Below the pieces are notes generated by a model. That model was not told where the DNA came from. It worked only from the letters and a program-made list of their open reading frames with translations, and did no database searches. Made by a program: the position numbers and the translations under genes. Positions 14,586 to 24,410 of a stretch of 64,000 nt of DNA are shown piece by piece (within the stretch, counting starts at the first letter, position 1; each line of letters opens with the position of its first letter). Source of the stretch: a virus; the IMG/VR virus record IMGVR_UViG_3300025450_000015, positions 1 to 64,000 of that record, one strand, 5' to 3'.

Positions 14586-16424
14586 TTAGAATGATGAAAC
14601 TTGGGCAACTGTCGGCAAATAACTATAAGTATTGATACCAGTTGTTTGGTTAGCTGTTACATGGCTGCCTGATGCATACGTGATATTGACTTGAGCGGCT
14701 ACTGTGCCAGTAACGTCCTCATCTATATCAAAGGTATTTCCGCTACTCTTGTAAGTGTCTTCCGTTGCGGCTGTCGACAAATCTTGCAATTCAATTTTAA
14801 ATGTTAATACACTACCGCCAGCATCTAATTTTGCCAATATGTCATATTGGTTTGGTGCATATAACACAGATCCTGAACTGCCTAAACTAGCTGTATATAT
14901 AGTAACATATGAACCGCCTTTATTTGCTAAAAAATAATTCCAGCCATTACTAGTATTTCCAGCAGTTGTTGTAGCAGAACGTGTGCCAGTTAAACCAAAA
15001 GAAATAGTTCCCATGTTGTTTAACAATGTGTACCAGGAATCATTTTTATTTGCAGGTACAACTGTTGCAGGAGGATAAGTTGCAGGTATTGTTGCACTAG
15101 CAGTTGATGTTCCTGCTTCACTCATACTGGCAGTAAATTGTATTAGTCCGCCCGAATTAAAGAAATACTGTGCGGCTTGTGCGGCAGTATATGAACCTCC
15201 ACCGCCGTATGTACCACCATTCCATGTCACTGTGAACACATTATTAATTGTTTGAATATTACTTTCAATAACGTTAAGATTGTACGTCATTGTCGTTGTA
15301 GCAACTGATTGAGATATGTTAACTGAGTAACTTGTAGCAATAAATGGACGACTTGGAGAAGGTAATCCTGGTCCTCCCACTGACTGACTTAAATTGACAT
15401 ACCATTGAGATCCGCCGGCAAAGCCATTAATAATTGTACCTTGCGTAACACCTCCGTAAGCATCTCCTGTTCCGCCGCCATACAACATCATATTAACAGC
15501 AAGAGTACCGCTTGTAATACTAGTAATAGTTAATGTACTATTGACAATATATCCTGAAAAAACACAAGTGTTTACCGATGTGATCTTTGTGCCAGATGCA
15601 ACTCCAGAACCTGTTACTGTCATGCCTGCAACAAGAGATGCACTTGGAAATGCAGTTGTTGTCATTATATTTCCAACAATATATGCACTTGCTGTAGGGT
15701 TTGGGTTTGGATTTGTTATAGTTGATCCACCCCAAGGATACGATGAACCTACTCTATACGCAGTATACGGAAAATTATTTAAAGGAGAAGATAATCCTGT
15801 AGTGCTAGCTAGCATTGTGCCTGGAGGTGTTGCATAACATCCAGGATACGTGACTCCGTTCACAGTAGTACTACTAGAATTAGCTAATGCTGATGCTATT
15901 ACACCATATGCTATTTTATCAACTTCTCGAATGTCTGTGCTTGTTGTAGGTATTGTAAGAGCAGGACTAGTAGCTACACCTAACTGATGATAATTTAAAT
16001 TTGTAATATCTAAATATAAATTATTCCAATCGCTTACTTTAACTTTACCTCCGGCACCTGCTAACTGAGAACTATTTAAAATTTGCCCGTAACCGGGATA
16101 CACGCCACCACCCGAAGTATACACGCTCATAATATTATATACTATTGTTTGAATAGCATTATAATCTTCATAAACAATTGGTATCACAGTACCTGTGAAC
16201 GTTGTTGGAGAACCCGAACTTCCTACTGTTTGACTAGTGCTAACAGTATAAGTTCCTGTACCTCCAGTTCCTGTACCTTGAGCAAGTATATAAGTACTAT
16301 TTGCACCAGCATTCCATGTAATAAGCATTGGCACTATTACAGGTTGGTTGGCAGTAACAGAGGTAACAGTTAATGTTGTCCCTGAAATATAACCAGAAAA
16401 TGTTTCAGCTGTTGGAAAAGTCAT
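14586..16424 (-). CDS. tail fibre-like structural protein with shuffled GYI cassettes
   Basis: 612 aa, Gly, Ser and Thr rich, with little charge. The start contains FSGYISGTTLTVTSV and a segment ending TYTVSTSQTVG, a cassette that recurs twice more in the protein and again in the neighbouring gene and a fibre further on. A central block (NAIQTIVYNIMSVYTSG, KVSDWNNLYLDITNLNYHQLG) and a C-terminal block (FDIDEDVTGTVAAQVNITYASG) are shared with the next gene upstream. It is the last gene of the late operon. No catalytic motif is seen. Likely a virion surface protein, but the exact role is inferred from the operon and from paralogy only. Confidence 0.6.
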   Translation of the reverse strand: MTFPTAETFSGYISGTTLTVTSVTANQPVIVPMLITWNAGANSTYILAQGTGTGGTGTYTVSTSQTVGSSGSPTTFTGTVIPIVYEDYNAIQTIVYNIMSVYTSGGGVYPGYGQILNSSQLAGAGGKVKVSDWNNLYLDITNLNYHQLGVATSPALTIPTTSTDIREVDKIAYGVIASALANSSSTTVNGVTYPGCYATPPGTMLASTTGLSSPLNNFPYTAYRVGSSYPWGGSTITNPNPNPTASAYIVGNIMTTTAFPSASLVAGMTVTGSGVASGTKITSVNTCVFSGYIVNSTLTITSITSGTLAVNMMLYGGGTGDAYGGVTQGTIINGFAGGSQWYVNLSQSVGGPGLPSPSRPFIATSYSVNISQSVATTTMTYNLNVIESNIQTINNVFTVTWNGGTYGGGGSYTAAQAAQYFFNSGGLIQFTASMSEAGTSTASATIPATYPPATVVPANKNDSWYTLLNNMGTISFGLTGTRSATTTAGNTSNGWNYFLANKGGSYVTIYTASLGSSGSVLYAPNQYDILAKLDAGGSVLTFKIELQDLSTAATEDTYKSSGNTFDIDEDVTGTVAAQVNITYASGSHVTANQTTGINTYSYLPTVAQVSSF

Positions 16425-16425
16425 A

Positions 16426-18522
16426 TTAGAGAGGATTTACTGTTGTAATGTTTGGCAAATAATTATAAACGTTTTGTCCGGTAGCATTTACCATAGTTAC
16501 ATAATTACCAGAAGCGTAAGATATGTTTACTTCACTGGATAATGTTCCTGTAACATCCTCATCGATATCATAAGGATTAGTACCGCCTGAACCAAATGCA
16601 ACTTGTTTATAGTAATCTTCAGTTCCTGCCGCTTGGAAAGATGTTCCAGATAATGTAGCTGTAATTAAATTACTAATTACAATGGGTGTGGCTGCCGTAG
16701 CATTATTATAACTAGTGGCTAGTGTAACACTATTGTTACCGGCATTTACACTTGCTACATAATAAGTTGTTGCTGAAGATCCTGTGCCTCCAGTCAATCC
16801 ATTTCCGCCAGTACCTGTTAATATAATAATTGTTCCTTGTAGTATGCTTGAAATATTGCCTTGCGAAATATTTAAAAATACTGAGCTAGGAGCACCTGTA
16901 CTGGAAACTGTTCCTGTTACTGTAGGGAAACTACTTGATAAATCTTCAAAATCAATCTGGAATGTCAATTGATTTGCTTGAGCATTTAATTGTGCCCAAA
17001 TTGTATATTGGTTCGGTGCATATAAATTGGTACCTGGAGTACCTGCACTCTGTACAAATATTGGAGTAAATTGATTTCCAGCCTGTGATAGGAAATATTG
17101 CCAACCATAACTAGTTCCAGTACCGCCCGATCCACTTTGTGTAACACCATAATAACTAAAATTAATAGTACCCATGTTGTTTAACAAGGTATACCATGAA
17201 TAATTTTTAGTACCAGTAGTAGGAATAGCACCGGCACTGGTAGGAATTGTAGGTGTTAATGTTCCTGGACTACTCATGCTGGCATTAAACTGTATACTAC
17301 CACCCGAATTAAAGAAATATTGTGCGGCTTGTGCGGCACTATAACCATTACCGCCTGTCCAACTAACTGTAATGATATTACTAATAACCGATACATTACT
17401 TTCAGGAGTACCAAAAGAAGCGGAAAAAGTTACAGGAGAACTGATATTTCCAACAGACTGACTACTACTGATAGTGTAAGATGTTGCGTTGAATTGTACA
17501 GGATTTCCCGAAGTTCCTACATTAGTAAGTGTGTTATTTGTTTGATATTGAGTACCACTACCGTATAAAATAATTGGTTTTACTGGCAAATATGATTGCC
17601 CTGCACCATCTAACATTGCTGGACTTACTATTGCTTGGCTAATTGGTCCTATTGTGTTTATAAGACCTGTACTATTAATATAACCTGAAAATACTGAATA
17701 ATTTACAGTTGAAATTGTTGTTCCTGCGGCAATACTTCCACCAGAAATTTTCATACCTGCGGCAATACTTCCGGAAGGTAATGCTGTTGTAGTTAATGTA
17801 GTACCTGTTATATAACCCGTAGCTGTAATTGGTGTTGTAGGATTACTTGTACTTGTTCCGCCCCACGGACGACTAGTGCCAATTCTGTTAGCAATATATG
17901 GAAATCCGCCTGCTGTAGGGCTTGATGCAGAATTAGTTAATTGTGTGCTTGGTGGAATAGCATAAGCTCCAGGATAACTTACACCATTAACTGTAGCTGT
18001 ACCAATGTTTGCTAAATTAGTAGCTATTGTCTGATAGGCTAATCTATCAGTCTCTTTAATTTTAATTGCATTAGTAGCTGTTGTTAAACTAAGTGCAGGA
18101 GTTTGTATTTGGTGATAATAAACATTTGTAATATCTTGTTGTAAAGCATTCCAATCTGTTACTTTAATATTATTACCTGTACTTACTGCTGTACTATTTA
18201 AAGGCTGTCCGTAACCTGTACTAGCATTGCCTAATATTCCAGCGATTGTTCCCTGAATAGTGTTATAATCATTAGCTAATATTAAAGGAGTAGTACCGTG
18301 AAAAGTAACCGGTGATAAACTAGTTCCTACCGATTGACTTATGTTAACTTGATACGATCCGGCTTGACCACTGCCAGAAATTGCGGCAACAATGTATGTA
18401 ATTGGCGTTGTTGGAGAACCCGACCATGTTATAGCCATTGGCCATTGTATCGAACCGCTTGAAGGAGCATTGGCATATAAAGTTGTTCCTGCAATATAAC
18501 CGGTAAATGTTACTGATGCCAT
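16426..18522 (-). CDS. tail fibre-like structural protein, paralog of the downstream gene
   Basis: 698 aa. It shares with the downstream 612-aa protein, in order: a GYIAGTT-type cassette at the N-terminus, KVTDWNALQQDITNVYYHQ, a block ending in NGVSYPGAYAIPPSTQL, WYTLLNNMGTINFSYYG, LYAPNQYTIWAQLNAQ, and YDIDEDVTGTLSSEVNISYASG. The two are evidently a tandem duplication. The SD AAGGA precedes the start. The pair probably forms trimeric or multimeric fibres or decoration proteins. Nothing identifies a receptor. Confidence 0.6.
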   Translation of the reverse strand: MASVTFTGYIAGTTLYANAPSSGSIQWPMAITWSGSPTTPITYIVAAISGSGQAGSYQVNISQSVGTSLSPVTFHGTTPLILANDYNTIQGTIAGILGNASTGYGQPLNSTAVSTGNNIKVTDWNALQQDITNVYYHQIQTPALSLTTATNAIKIKETDRLAYQTIATNLANIGTATVNGVSYPGAYAIPPSTQLTNSASSPTAGGFPYIANRIGTSRPWGGTSTSNPTTPITATGYITGTTLTTTALPSGSIAAGMKISGGSIAAGTTISTVNYSVFSGYINSTGLINTIGPISQAIVSPAMLDGAGQSYLPVKPIILYGSGTQYQTNNTLTNVGTSGNPVQFNATSYTISSSQSVGNISSPVTFSASFGTPESNVSVISNIITVSWTGGNGYSAAQAAQYFFNSGGSIQFNASMSSPGTLTPTIPTSAGAIPTTGTKNYSWYTLLNNMGTINFSYYGVTQSGSGGTGTSYGWQYFLSQAGNQFTPIFVQSAGTPGTNLYAPNQYTIWAQLNAQANQLTFQIDFEDLSSSFPTVTGTVSSTGAPSSVFLNISQGNISSILQGTIIILTGTGGNGLTGGTGSSATTYYVASVNAGNNSVTLATSYNNATAATPIVISNLITATLSGTSFQAAGTEDYYKQVAFGSGGTNPYDIDEDVTGTLSSEVNISYASGNYVTMVNATGQNVYNYLPNITTVNPL

Positions 18523-18541
18523 TTAAATTCCTTTTTATAAA

Positions 18542-20029
18542 TTATAGAACTAAACATTCTACAAGTTTTGGACCATTATCGGCATTAGATTCTAATGCAA
18601 TAGCAAAAATAAATTGTCCGTCTGCAGGTGCATTGTTGTCAGATTGTCCTGTTCCAGCACTACCTGCTGTGATAAAATCACCTTTATTAACTGGTCCTGA
18701 AATTATAGTTGGCACACGCCCTTTGATTGCAATATAAGTTCCACCTTCTTGCTCTGAATTCATCATATATGCCGGATTAGTACTTACTACTCCAACAGCA
18801 AATGTACCAATTTGGCATTGAGTAACTTCTTTTGTTCCGCCAACCATTACGACAGTCCCTTTAGGATAGTCTCGATCCATTATGTATTTTTCTGCTAAGT
18901 CGGCATAGTTAGCAGAAGTTGCTGTTCCTTGGAAAATGTTTGCAGATAAATTTCCATTTGAATCACGACCAGCAATAGTATTTGCAGAAGCGGTCGTTGT
19001 AGCTGATGCATAACCGTAACTAGCAAGACTTAATAATCCTGCTTGTGTTGCAGTACCAATAAACTGACTAGCATATACATTTAACCATTGATAAGCACTA
19101 CTACCCAAACTGCTAGTTCCTCCAATAACTGGAAGAGCATCAGTTCCTGTTAGTCTAAGTACCGGAGTAACTGTTCCGTTCAATTGTGTTGTTTGGAAGA
19201 AAATATCGTTAGAGCTAGTAAATGTAGGAGCTGTAACGTTTGCAATTAATCCGCTCTGGACTTGAGCAAGTAAACTAGGATTTGAACCAATTGTAAATCC
19301 TGTGCTAAAATTAGCACTGGTTAATGTTGCGTTTGCAGACTGAACAAACGCACTGGTAGGCAATCCATTAAATAAAATTGAATTACTTGCAGTTCCATGG
19401 AATTGATATCCGCCAGTTGTAACACCGTTAGTCGATTGGGTAGTATTAACTAGCGTAATACCTTGTTGTATAGTATCAAATCCAGTAAATCCTGCTGTGT
19501 TACTAGGAATTTGGAATGTTTCATTACTAATAACTGCAACTGTTACACCTTCTGCTTGTACTTGTACGATTGGAATAGTTTTTGTACCAGCTGAATTAGT
19601 TAAACTTGTTGCATTTACTTGAGTAGTTAAACCGCCTACAGTAACTTCTTGTGGTCCGATTAGTACTGAGCTAGATCCGTTATAAACATAAAGTTGATTA
19701 CTTGCTGTATTAAAATAAAAATCGCCAGATGTTAAACCAGCTGGCTGGGTTGTGCCGGTTTCTGCACCATTTGCTGTACGGAAATAGCTTCCGTCCCAGA
19801 ATTTTAATTTTTTATTACCGCTATCATACCAGATTTGACCAGCTAATGGATTTGGCGGTTGGGTTGTATTTGCAAAATTTTCAAGCAACCAAACAAAATT
19901 ATCATTTTGTGCCTGACCGTATCCAGCGTAGTTTTTACCGATTAGGGTAAGATCTGTACTAGTATCAACTGTGCCGTCCGCAACTGTTGCTAATAATACT
20001 CCATTATAGTGATTAATTGTATATGACAT
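18542..20029 (-). CDS. tail fibre-like structural protein (LLENFA family)
   Basis: 495 aa. The N-terminal 110 residues (TVADGTVDTSTDLTLIGKNY, NDNFVWLLENFANTTQPPNP, AGQIWYDSGNKKLKFWDG) define a module repeated in the next two genes upstream. The middle is Thr/Ser-rich beta sequence. The C-terminal ADLAEKYIMDRDYPKGTVVMVGG and VNKGDFITAGSAGTG region looks like the C-terminal chaperone or autocleavage-type domain found on some phage fibres, though I cannot decide which. A late promoter lies 26 bases upstream. Confidence 0.65.
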   Translation of the reverse strand: MSYTINHYNGVLLATVADGTVDTSTDLTLIGKNYAGYGQAQNDNFVWLLENFANTTQPPNPLAGQIWYDSGNKKLKFWDGSYFRTANGAETGTTQPAGLTSGDFYFNTASNQLYVYNGSSSVLIGPQEVTVGGLTTQVNATSLTNSAGTKTIPIVQVQAEGVTVAVISNETFQIPSNTAGFTGFDTIQQGITLVNTTQSTNGVTTGGYQFHGTASNSILFNGLPTSAFVQSANATLTSANFSTGFTIGSNPSLLAQVQSGLIANVTAPTFTSSNDIFFQTTQLNGTVTPVLRLTGTDALPVIGGTSSLGSSAYQWLNVYASQFIGTATQAGLLSLASYGYASATTTASANTIAGRDSNGNLSANIFQGTATSANYADLAEKYIMDRDYPKGTVVMVGGTKEVTQCQIGTFAVGVVSTNPAYMMNSEQEGGTYIAIKGRVPTIISGPVNKGDFITAGSAGTGQSDNNAPADGQFIFAIALESNADNGPKLVECLVL

Positions 20030-20055
20030 GGTTGTCGCTCATCCTTATTTCAGTA

Positions 20056-20063
20056 TATTTATC
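20056..20063 (-). promoter_or_regulatory. T4-type late promoter -10 box (GATAAATA)
   Basis: On the minus strand GATAAATA, one base from the consensus TATAAATA, in the 44-base gap between two fibre genes. It is 26 bases upstream of ATG 20029 and is followed by the SD AAGGATGAG. Confidence 0.6.
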
Positions 20064-20073
20064 ATAGTTTTGC

Positions 20074-21465
20074 TTACCAACCAGATGTTGTTAAAGCCGC
20101 TCTACCCCATGTAGCATTTCCGGTAGTTCCACCGCTTACACATACATAGATATAACTAGAATCCCATGCAATCTGCCCTGTTGTACCTGCCGCTGAATGA
20201 CTTGCAGGAGTTGATGTTGCAGTTGCAATGAAATTAGTTGCTATGACACTTGAACTGGAATGTATTATTCCGCCCACATCTAATGGATATTGAGGTCTAC
20301 TAGACGATGTAAATCCGTTGATACCAATATTACCAGTATTAGAACTTATAAAAAGTGCCGAACTATTAGAACTTACCGGTAAAGAAATTTCAAAATCCTG
20401 AGATGAAATATTAGATTGTATTAAAAATTGTGTAGAATTAACATTGATTTGCGATTGGTTTGCTGTTCCTAATGTTAAAGGTATAGCATTGTTAATCTGT
20501 AAAGATCCGCTTGTTGTATTTTGATAAGTGTCGGTTGATAAGAATTGTTCAGCTGATTTTAAAGATCCGTTGGCCGCAAGTAGTTTGCTGGCTTGACTTG
20601 TTGGAACATTAAAACTAATTCCTGCCCAAGTACTAACATTAAACCCAACATTGATTGTACCTTGAATTGCATTTAAAGTTGTAGGATTTCCGCTAGTTGC
20701 AACAGTTTGGCTTACACTGACACTATATGTTCCAACTCCGCCTTGTGCTACTCCGGCACCGCCTGGCCCTGTACCATATGCAGTAATAACTGTATTAGAA
20801 GCAATAGTGTTAATGCCTGGAGTTGTTATTGATTGTCCAACGCTGAGTGTTCCAGAAGTTACACCAGTCACTGTTAATGTATTGCCAACAATATATCCTT
20901 GAAATACTGCTGTACTTGTGTATCCGCTTATACTGCTAGAAGGACTAGGTGTAAATGAATCTTTAGAAAAGACACCCATCAATGTACTACCAACATATAA
21001 CAATACGATTACGTGAGATACTCCGTTTACATCTGTTACAGTTTCAACTACAAATCCCGAAGGACCTTGTTTTTTAGTATAAATTGGTCCAGCTAAATTA
21101 TTTGCAGTACCATCATTAAAATATAATTGACTAGTTGCTGTATTAATCCAGAAACCGCCTGTACTTAATCCGCTAGGAGCAGTATCGCCTAAGAGTGTAT
21201 TACCAGTTGGGGCAAATGTTGTTCCATTCCAAACTTTTAAAATATTTGCACTGGTATCGTACCATAGCTGACCTATAATTGGATAATTAGGTTGACTTGT
21301 ATTTGCAAAATTTTCTAACAACTGTACAAAATTTTCGTTGATGTACTGTCCATAACTAGTAGCGTTTTGTCCGATTAAAGTTAATGATGTATGACTTTGA
21401 TCGATTGCACCGTTAGAAACTGCTGTTAATTTATTGCCATTTGTTAGATAAATTGAATAGGTCAT
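20074..21465 (-). CDS. tail fibre-like structural protein (LLENFA family)
   Basis: 463 aa. Same N-terminal module as its neighbours (NGAIDQSHTSLTLIGQNATS, NENFVQLLENFANTSQPNYP, GQLWYDTSANILKVWNG). A middle cassette (FQGYIVGNTLTVTGVTSG ... TYSVSVSQTV) belongs to the GYI type also found in the two genes at 14586-18522. The C-terminal end is short and Ser/Thr/Gly rich (TGQIAWDSSYIYVCVSGG). Its ATG overlaps the stop of the collar-domain fibre gene (ATGA). Likely a virion fibre or adhesin; receptor unknown. Confidence 0.65.
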   Translation of the reverse strand: MTYSIYLTNGNKLTAVSNGAIDQSHTSLTLIGQNATSYGQYINENFVQLLENFANTSQPNYPIIGQLWYDTSANILKVWNGTTFAPTGNTLLGDTAPSGLSTGGFWINTATSQLYFNDGTANNLAGPIYTKKQGPSGFVVETVTDVNGVSHVIVLLYVGSTLMGVFSKDSFTPSPSSSISGYTSTAVFQGYIVGNTLTVTGVTSGTLSVGQSITTPGINTIASNTVITAYGTGPGGAGVAQGGVGTYSVSVSQTVATSGNPTTLNAIQGTINVGFNVSTWAGISFNVPTSQASKLLAANGSLKSAEQFLSTDTYQNTTSGSLQINNAIPLTLGTANQSQINVNSTQFLIQSNISSQDFEISLPVSSNSSALFISSNTGNIGINGFTSSSRPQYPLDVGGIIHSSSSVIATNFIATATSTPASHSAAGTTGQIAWDSSYIYVCVSGGTTGNATWGRAALTTSGW

Positions 21466-23744
21466 GATAAGTTAGCACCAGTAAAGATAAGATAGTTAAT
21501 AGTCAAGTAAGGATTCATCACATTAAATCCTGTTCCTATATTAGATACTGTACTTGTTCCATCCGAAGAAACAGATCCTACTGTAATACCAGTAGTAGAA
21601 GAACTTGTAAAGAAACGAGTTTGGTCGCTGTCTGTTGACCCTGAACCGGCCGCACCGTATGATCCAGGTACTGCATTAAAAGGTACTCCGCCCTCGGCAT
21701 ATGGATCAATGTGTGAGTGTCCAGTTTGCCCTGGATTATTAGGATCACTAGGTTCGACAACTACGTGTTGGTGCTGTGGTAAGTTTGATATACCCAATGT
21801 TACATTTTGCCCGCCGTTTGTTCCGCCTTCTGTTTGAGCAGAACTTGCAGTTACGTTTTGAGAATTGCCTGCTTGACCGCCTGTAGCTATTGGACCAGGT
21901 GGAGTAAACCCTGCGACTTCCTGATAGTTATTCATTGTGCTTCTTCCTAACGGAAATCTAGCACGTAGGTCTGGTAATACAAACGCATTTGGATTTTGTG
22001 CAGTACCATATGTACTACCAATCACTTTATAAAGAGCAGAATATGTAACTGTGCTTACTTCTGATCCATCGCATAACAACCAACCAACTGGTATAGCATG
22101 AATAGAAGATTTGCCTGCCCAAGGAATAATTCCTCCAACAGGCATACCATAAGCACTGGTATTTAATAAAGGATCAATTTGTAAAAATGTTTGTTTAGAC
22201 ATATTTACAAGACTACCGCTACCTGCACTACCTTGGAAAACTAAGAACTGATCGGATTTACTACTTGATTGAGCTACAGTCCTAGCAGTACCATTACTGT
22301 TAGTCGTAACAACTGACGGACTCAATGAGGTATTAAGTACAGCATACCCTGAAGCACTAGATCCATTGAACCCTGTTCCATTGTCTGCACTAACGACATC
22401 TCCTGCCAATTGGAATGTAATAGTTTGTGTAAGACTACTTGCTGTTCCTGTGACACTACCAGTAACTGTTCCTGTAAAATTTCCATTAAAACTTCCCACA
22501 AATGACTGGGCGTACATGTTTCTGAATGGCTGTGTTTGACTTCCAATATCGTATTGTGGTGTAGAGTTTACCAGTACTGGAGGTAATATTATTGCGCCAG
22601 CAGTAGTATTTGATGTAATCTGTAATGCACCGCCTAAATTTAAATTATTGTTAATTGTTGTTGCTAAATTTGTTGTTATTGCTGTCGAAGATACTGAAAA
22701 TATACTTGCATTGCTTGAATTATTAACAACAATACCACCGGTTGTACCAGTTGTACCTGATGTAATTATACCACTGACTGTTGTCGGAGCACCTAATGCA
22801 ACTTTACCAGATACATCAAGATGTAATAAATTATTTCCATTTAACAAAAAATCAATATTGTTTGTACTGGTCTTACTATTAAATAGGAATGTGTTGTTGC
22901 CTTGGCCAATAGTTAAACTTAAATCAGTTCCAATACTAAGACCATTTGTATTTCTAATGTTGAAAGCATTATTTGTGGTACTTACAACATCCGATCTTAA
23001 AAAATTACTACCTTGTACAACTGATTGTGACGACCCCGAACCAACAATAAGTGCATTTGAAGACTGAGCTATACCCCAAACATAGGCTACGCCTTTATCT
23101 AATGAGTTACTGTATAAGTTTACACCAATATTAATAGTTGAAAAGCCGGCAATCGTAGCTTTAGGAGTAAAGGAATCAATACTAATAATTGCTACACGAT
23201 ATGCAACATTATTTGTAGCACTTGAAGCATATAATGAAATTACGCTATGTGATATGTTACTTGTATCAACAATAGATTCTACTAAAGGTCCTGTACTTGC
23301 ACCTGCACTAAACTGTGGACCTATTAGCAACCATGTGGTTCCTGAAAACAAATACAACTGACTATTGTCGGTATCGACCCATAGGTCACCTTGATTACTA
23401 TTTGTAACATCAGGAACACCGCCCGTGCTAGCTAATGTGCCTTTACCTTCACGTCTAATAGCACCAGCTTCCGGCCAGTTGCCTGCACCGTCATAAACTC
23501 TAAGTACGTTATTGCCAGATGCAGTATCATACCATAATTGTCCTTGAACAGGATTGCTAGGAGGACTTGAATAAGCAAAATTTTCTAATAAATGTAATAA
23601 ATTTCCAGCAATTAACGAACCATATCCTGCATATCCTTGACCGGGAAATGCAAGACTAGTTTGCTGATTAACCGTACCATCGGCAACTGTAATAGCTGGT
23701 TTTGCTGGATTAGCAGAATCTGTAAATGCAACTGAATATGTCAT
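21462..23744 (-). CDS. tail fibre with phage tail collar domain
   Basis: 760 aa. N-terminal LLENFA module (SLIAGNLLHLLENFAYSS, GQLWYDTASGNNVLRVYDG) as in the two following genes. The C-terminal 230 residues are a phage tail collar domain: GGIIPWAGKSSIHAIPVGWLL, CDGSEVSTVTYSALYKVIGST, VLPDLRARFPLGRS, and GGTNGGQNVTLGISNLPQHQH, then NPYLTINYLI. This domain is known from short tail fibres (T4 gp12 type) and fibre adhesins. The middle is beta-rich Ser/Thr linker. It is the best candidate in this operon for a receptor-contacting fibre with known architecture. Confidence 0.82.
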   Translation of the reverse strand: MTYSVAFTDSANPAKPAITVADGTVNQQTSLAFPGQGYAGYGSLIAGNLLHLLENFAYSSPPSNPVQGQLWYDTASGNNVLRVYDGAGNWPEAGAIRREGKGTLASTGGVPDVTNSNQGDLWVDTDNSQLYLFSGTTWLLIGPQFSAGASTGPLVESIVDTSNISHSVISLYASSATNNVAYRVAIISIDSFTPKATIAGFSTINIGVNLYSNSLDKGVAYVWGIAQSSNALIVGSGSSQSVVQGSNFLRSDVVSTTNNAFNIRNTNGLSIGTDLSLTIGQGNNTFLFNSKTSTNNIDFLLNGNNLLHLDVSGKVALGAPTTVSGIITSGTTGTTGGIVVNNSSNASIFSVSSTAITTNLATTINNNLNLGGALQITSNTTAGAIILPPVLVNSTPQYDIGSQTQPFRNMYAQSFVGSFNGNFTGTVTGSVTGTASSLTQTITFQLAGDVVSADNGTGFNGSSASGYAVLNTSLSPSVVTTNSNGTARTVAQSSSKSDQFLVFQGSAGSGSLVNMSKQTFLQIDPLLNTSAYGMPVGGIIPWAGKSSIHAIPVGWLLCDGSEVSTVTYSALYKVIGSTYGTAQNPNAFVLPDLRARFPLGRSTMNNYQEVAGFTPPGPIATGGQAGNSQNVTASSAQTEGGTNGGQNVTLGISNLPQHQHVVVEPSDPNNPGQTGHSHIDPYAEGGVPFNAVPGSYGAAGSGSTDSDQTRFFTSSSTTGITVGSVSSDGTSTVSNIGTGFNVMNPYLTINYLIFTGANLS

Positions 23745-23747
23745 CTA

Positions 23748-24359
23748 TTATACTCCTACTAGGCCAGTTAAACTTTGGATACGTACAGTATAATCGATTT
23801 GAATTAATCTGTTAAGACTTTTTAAAACTGGATGAAATATAACATGAGTTAGTAGTAAACTATTTCCGCTTGCACTATAACTTTGTAATCCTAATTCATC
23901 GAACACATACGTTGTTTCGCCTGTTGAAGAAGTATCGTATGCACTTTGTCCGCCGGGCTCACCGTAATCCAGTAAACAAGTACAGAAAATATCTGTGTAG
24001 TTAACACCGGTCACATGGCGAACTTCAGTAAAGTTGCGAGTTGGATCGGTATTTGTGCTAGCAGTTGGGTCGATTACTTTTTTATATGTTTGATTGTACA
24101 AGCTGGCATTTGTTCCGCTGGTATTAGGTGTAAGATATGTAATAATTCCTGTAGGATCAATACTGGTTCCACCGTTACCAAAATTCATCTGGTAGATATA
24201 TCCGCCATCTGTATTGTTTGACAAACTGGCAGCCAGGGCGTAACTTATGTTTTCATAATGAATAGCGTTACGTTTATTAACGAAAATTTCTTTGGAAACT
24301 GGGTCAAATATTTTAATATGACCTTCCACATGAATTCCTGTTTGATCTTTAGTCTGCAT
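23748..24359 (-). CDS. conserved virion structural protein, 203 aa
   Basis: I chose ATG 24359 (MQTKDQTGIHVEGHIKIFDP) over an earlier in-frame ATG, because the late promoter box is at 24380-24387 and the longer start would lie within it. The start VEGHIKIFDPVSKEIFVNKR and NAIHYENISYALAASL are typical of a conserved structural protein of T4-like cyanophages. The protein is beta-rich with few Lys or Arg residues. Function within the tail is unknown; it sits between the S53 protease and the collar fibre. Confidence 0.75.
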   Translation of the reverse strand: MQTKDQTGIHVEGHIKIFDPVSKEIFVNKRNAIHYENISYALAASLSNNTDGGYIYQMNFGNGGTSIDPTGIITYLTPNTSGTNASLYNQTYKKVIDPTASTNTDPTRNFTEVRHVTGVNYTDIFCTCLLDYGEPGGQSAYDTSSTGETTYVFDELGLQSYSASGNSLLLTHVIFHPVLKSLNRLIQIDYTVRIQSLTGLVGV

Positions 24360-24379
24360 AGTTGTCTCTCTTAGTCTTA

Positions 24380-24387
24380 TATTTATC
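24380..24387 (-). promoter_or_regulatory. T4-type late promoter -10 box (GATAAATA)
   Basis: GATAAATA on the minus strand, in the gap after the S53 protease gene and 20 bases upstream of ATG 24359. Confidence 0.62.
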
Positions 24388-24410
24388 AATATTTTAATAT
24401 GCTAGTTTAA

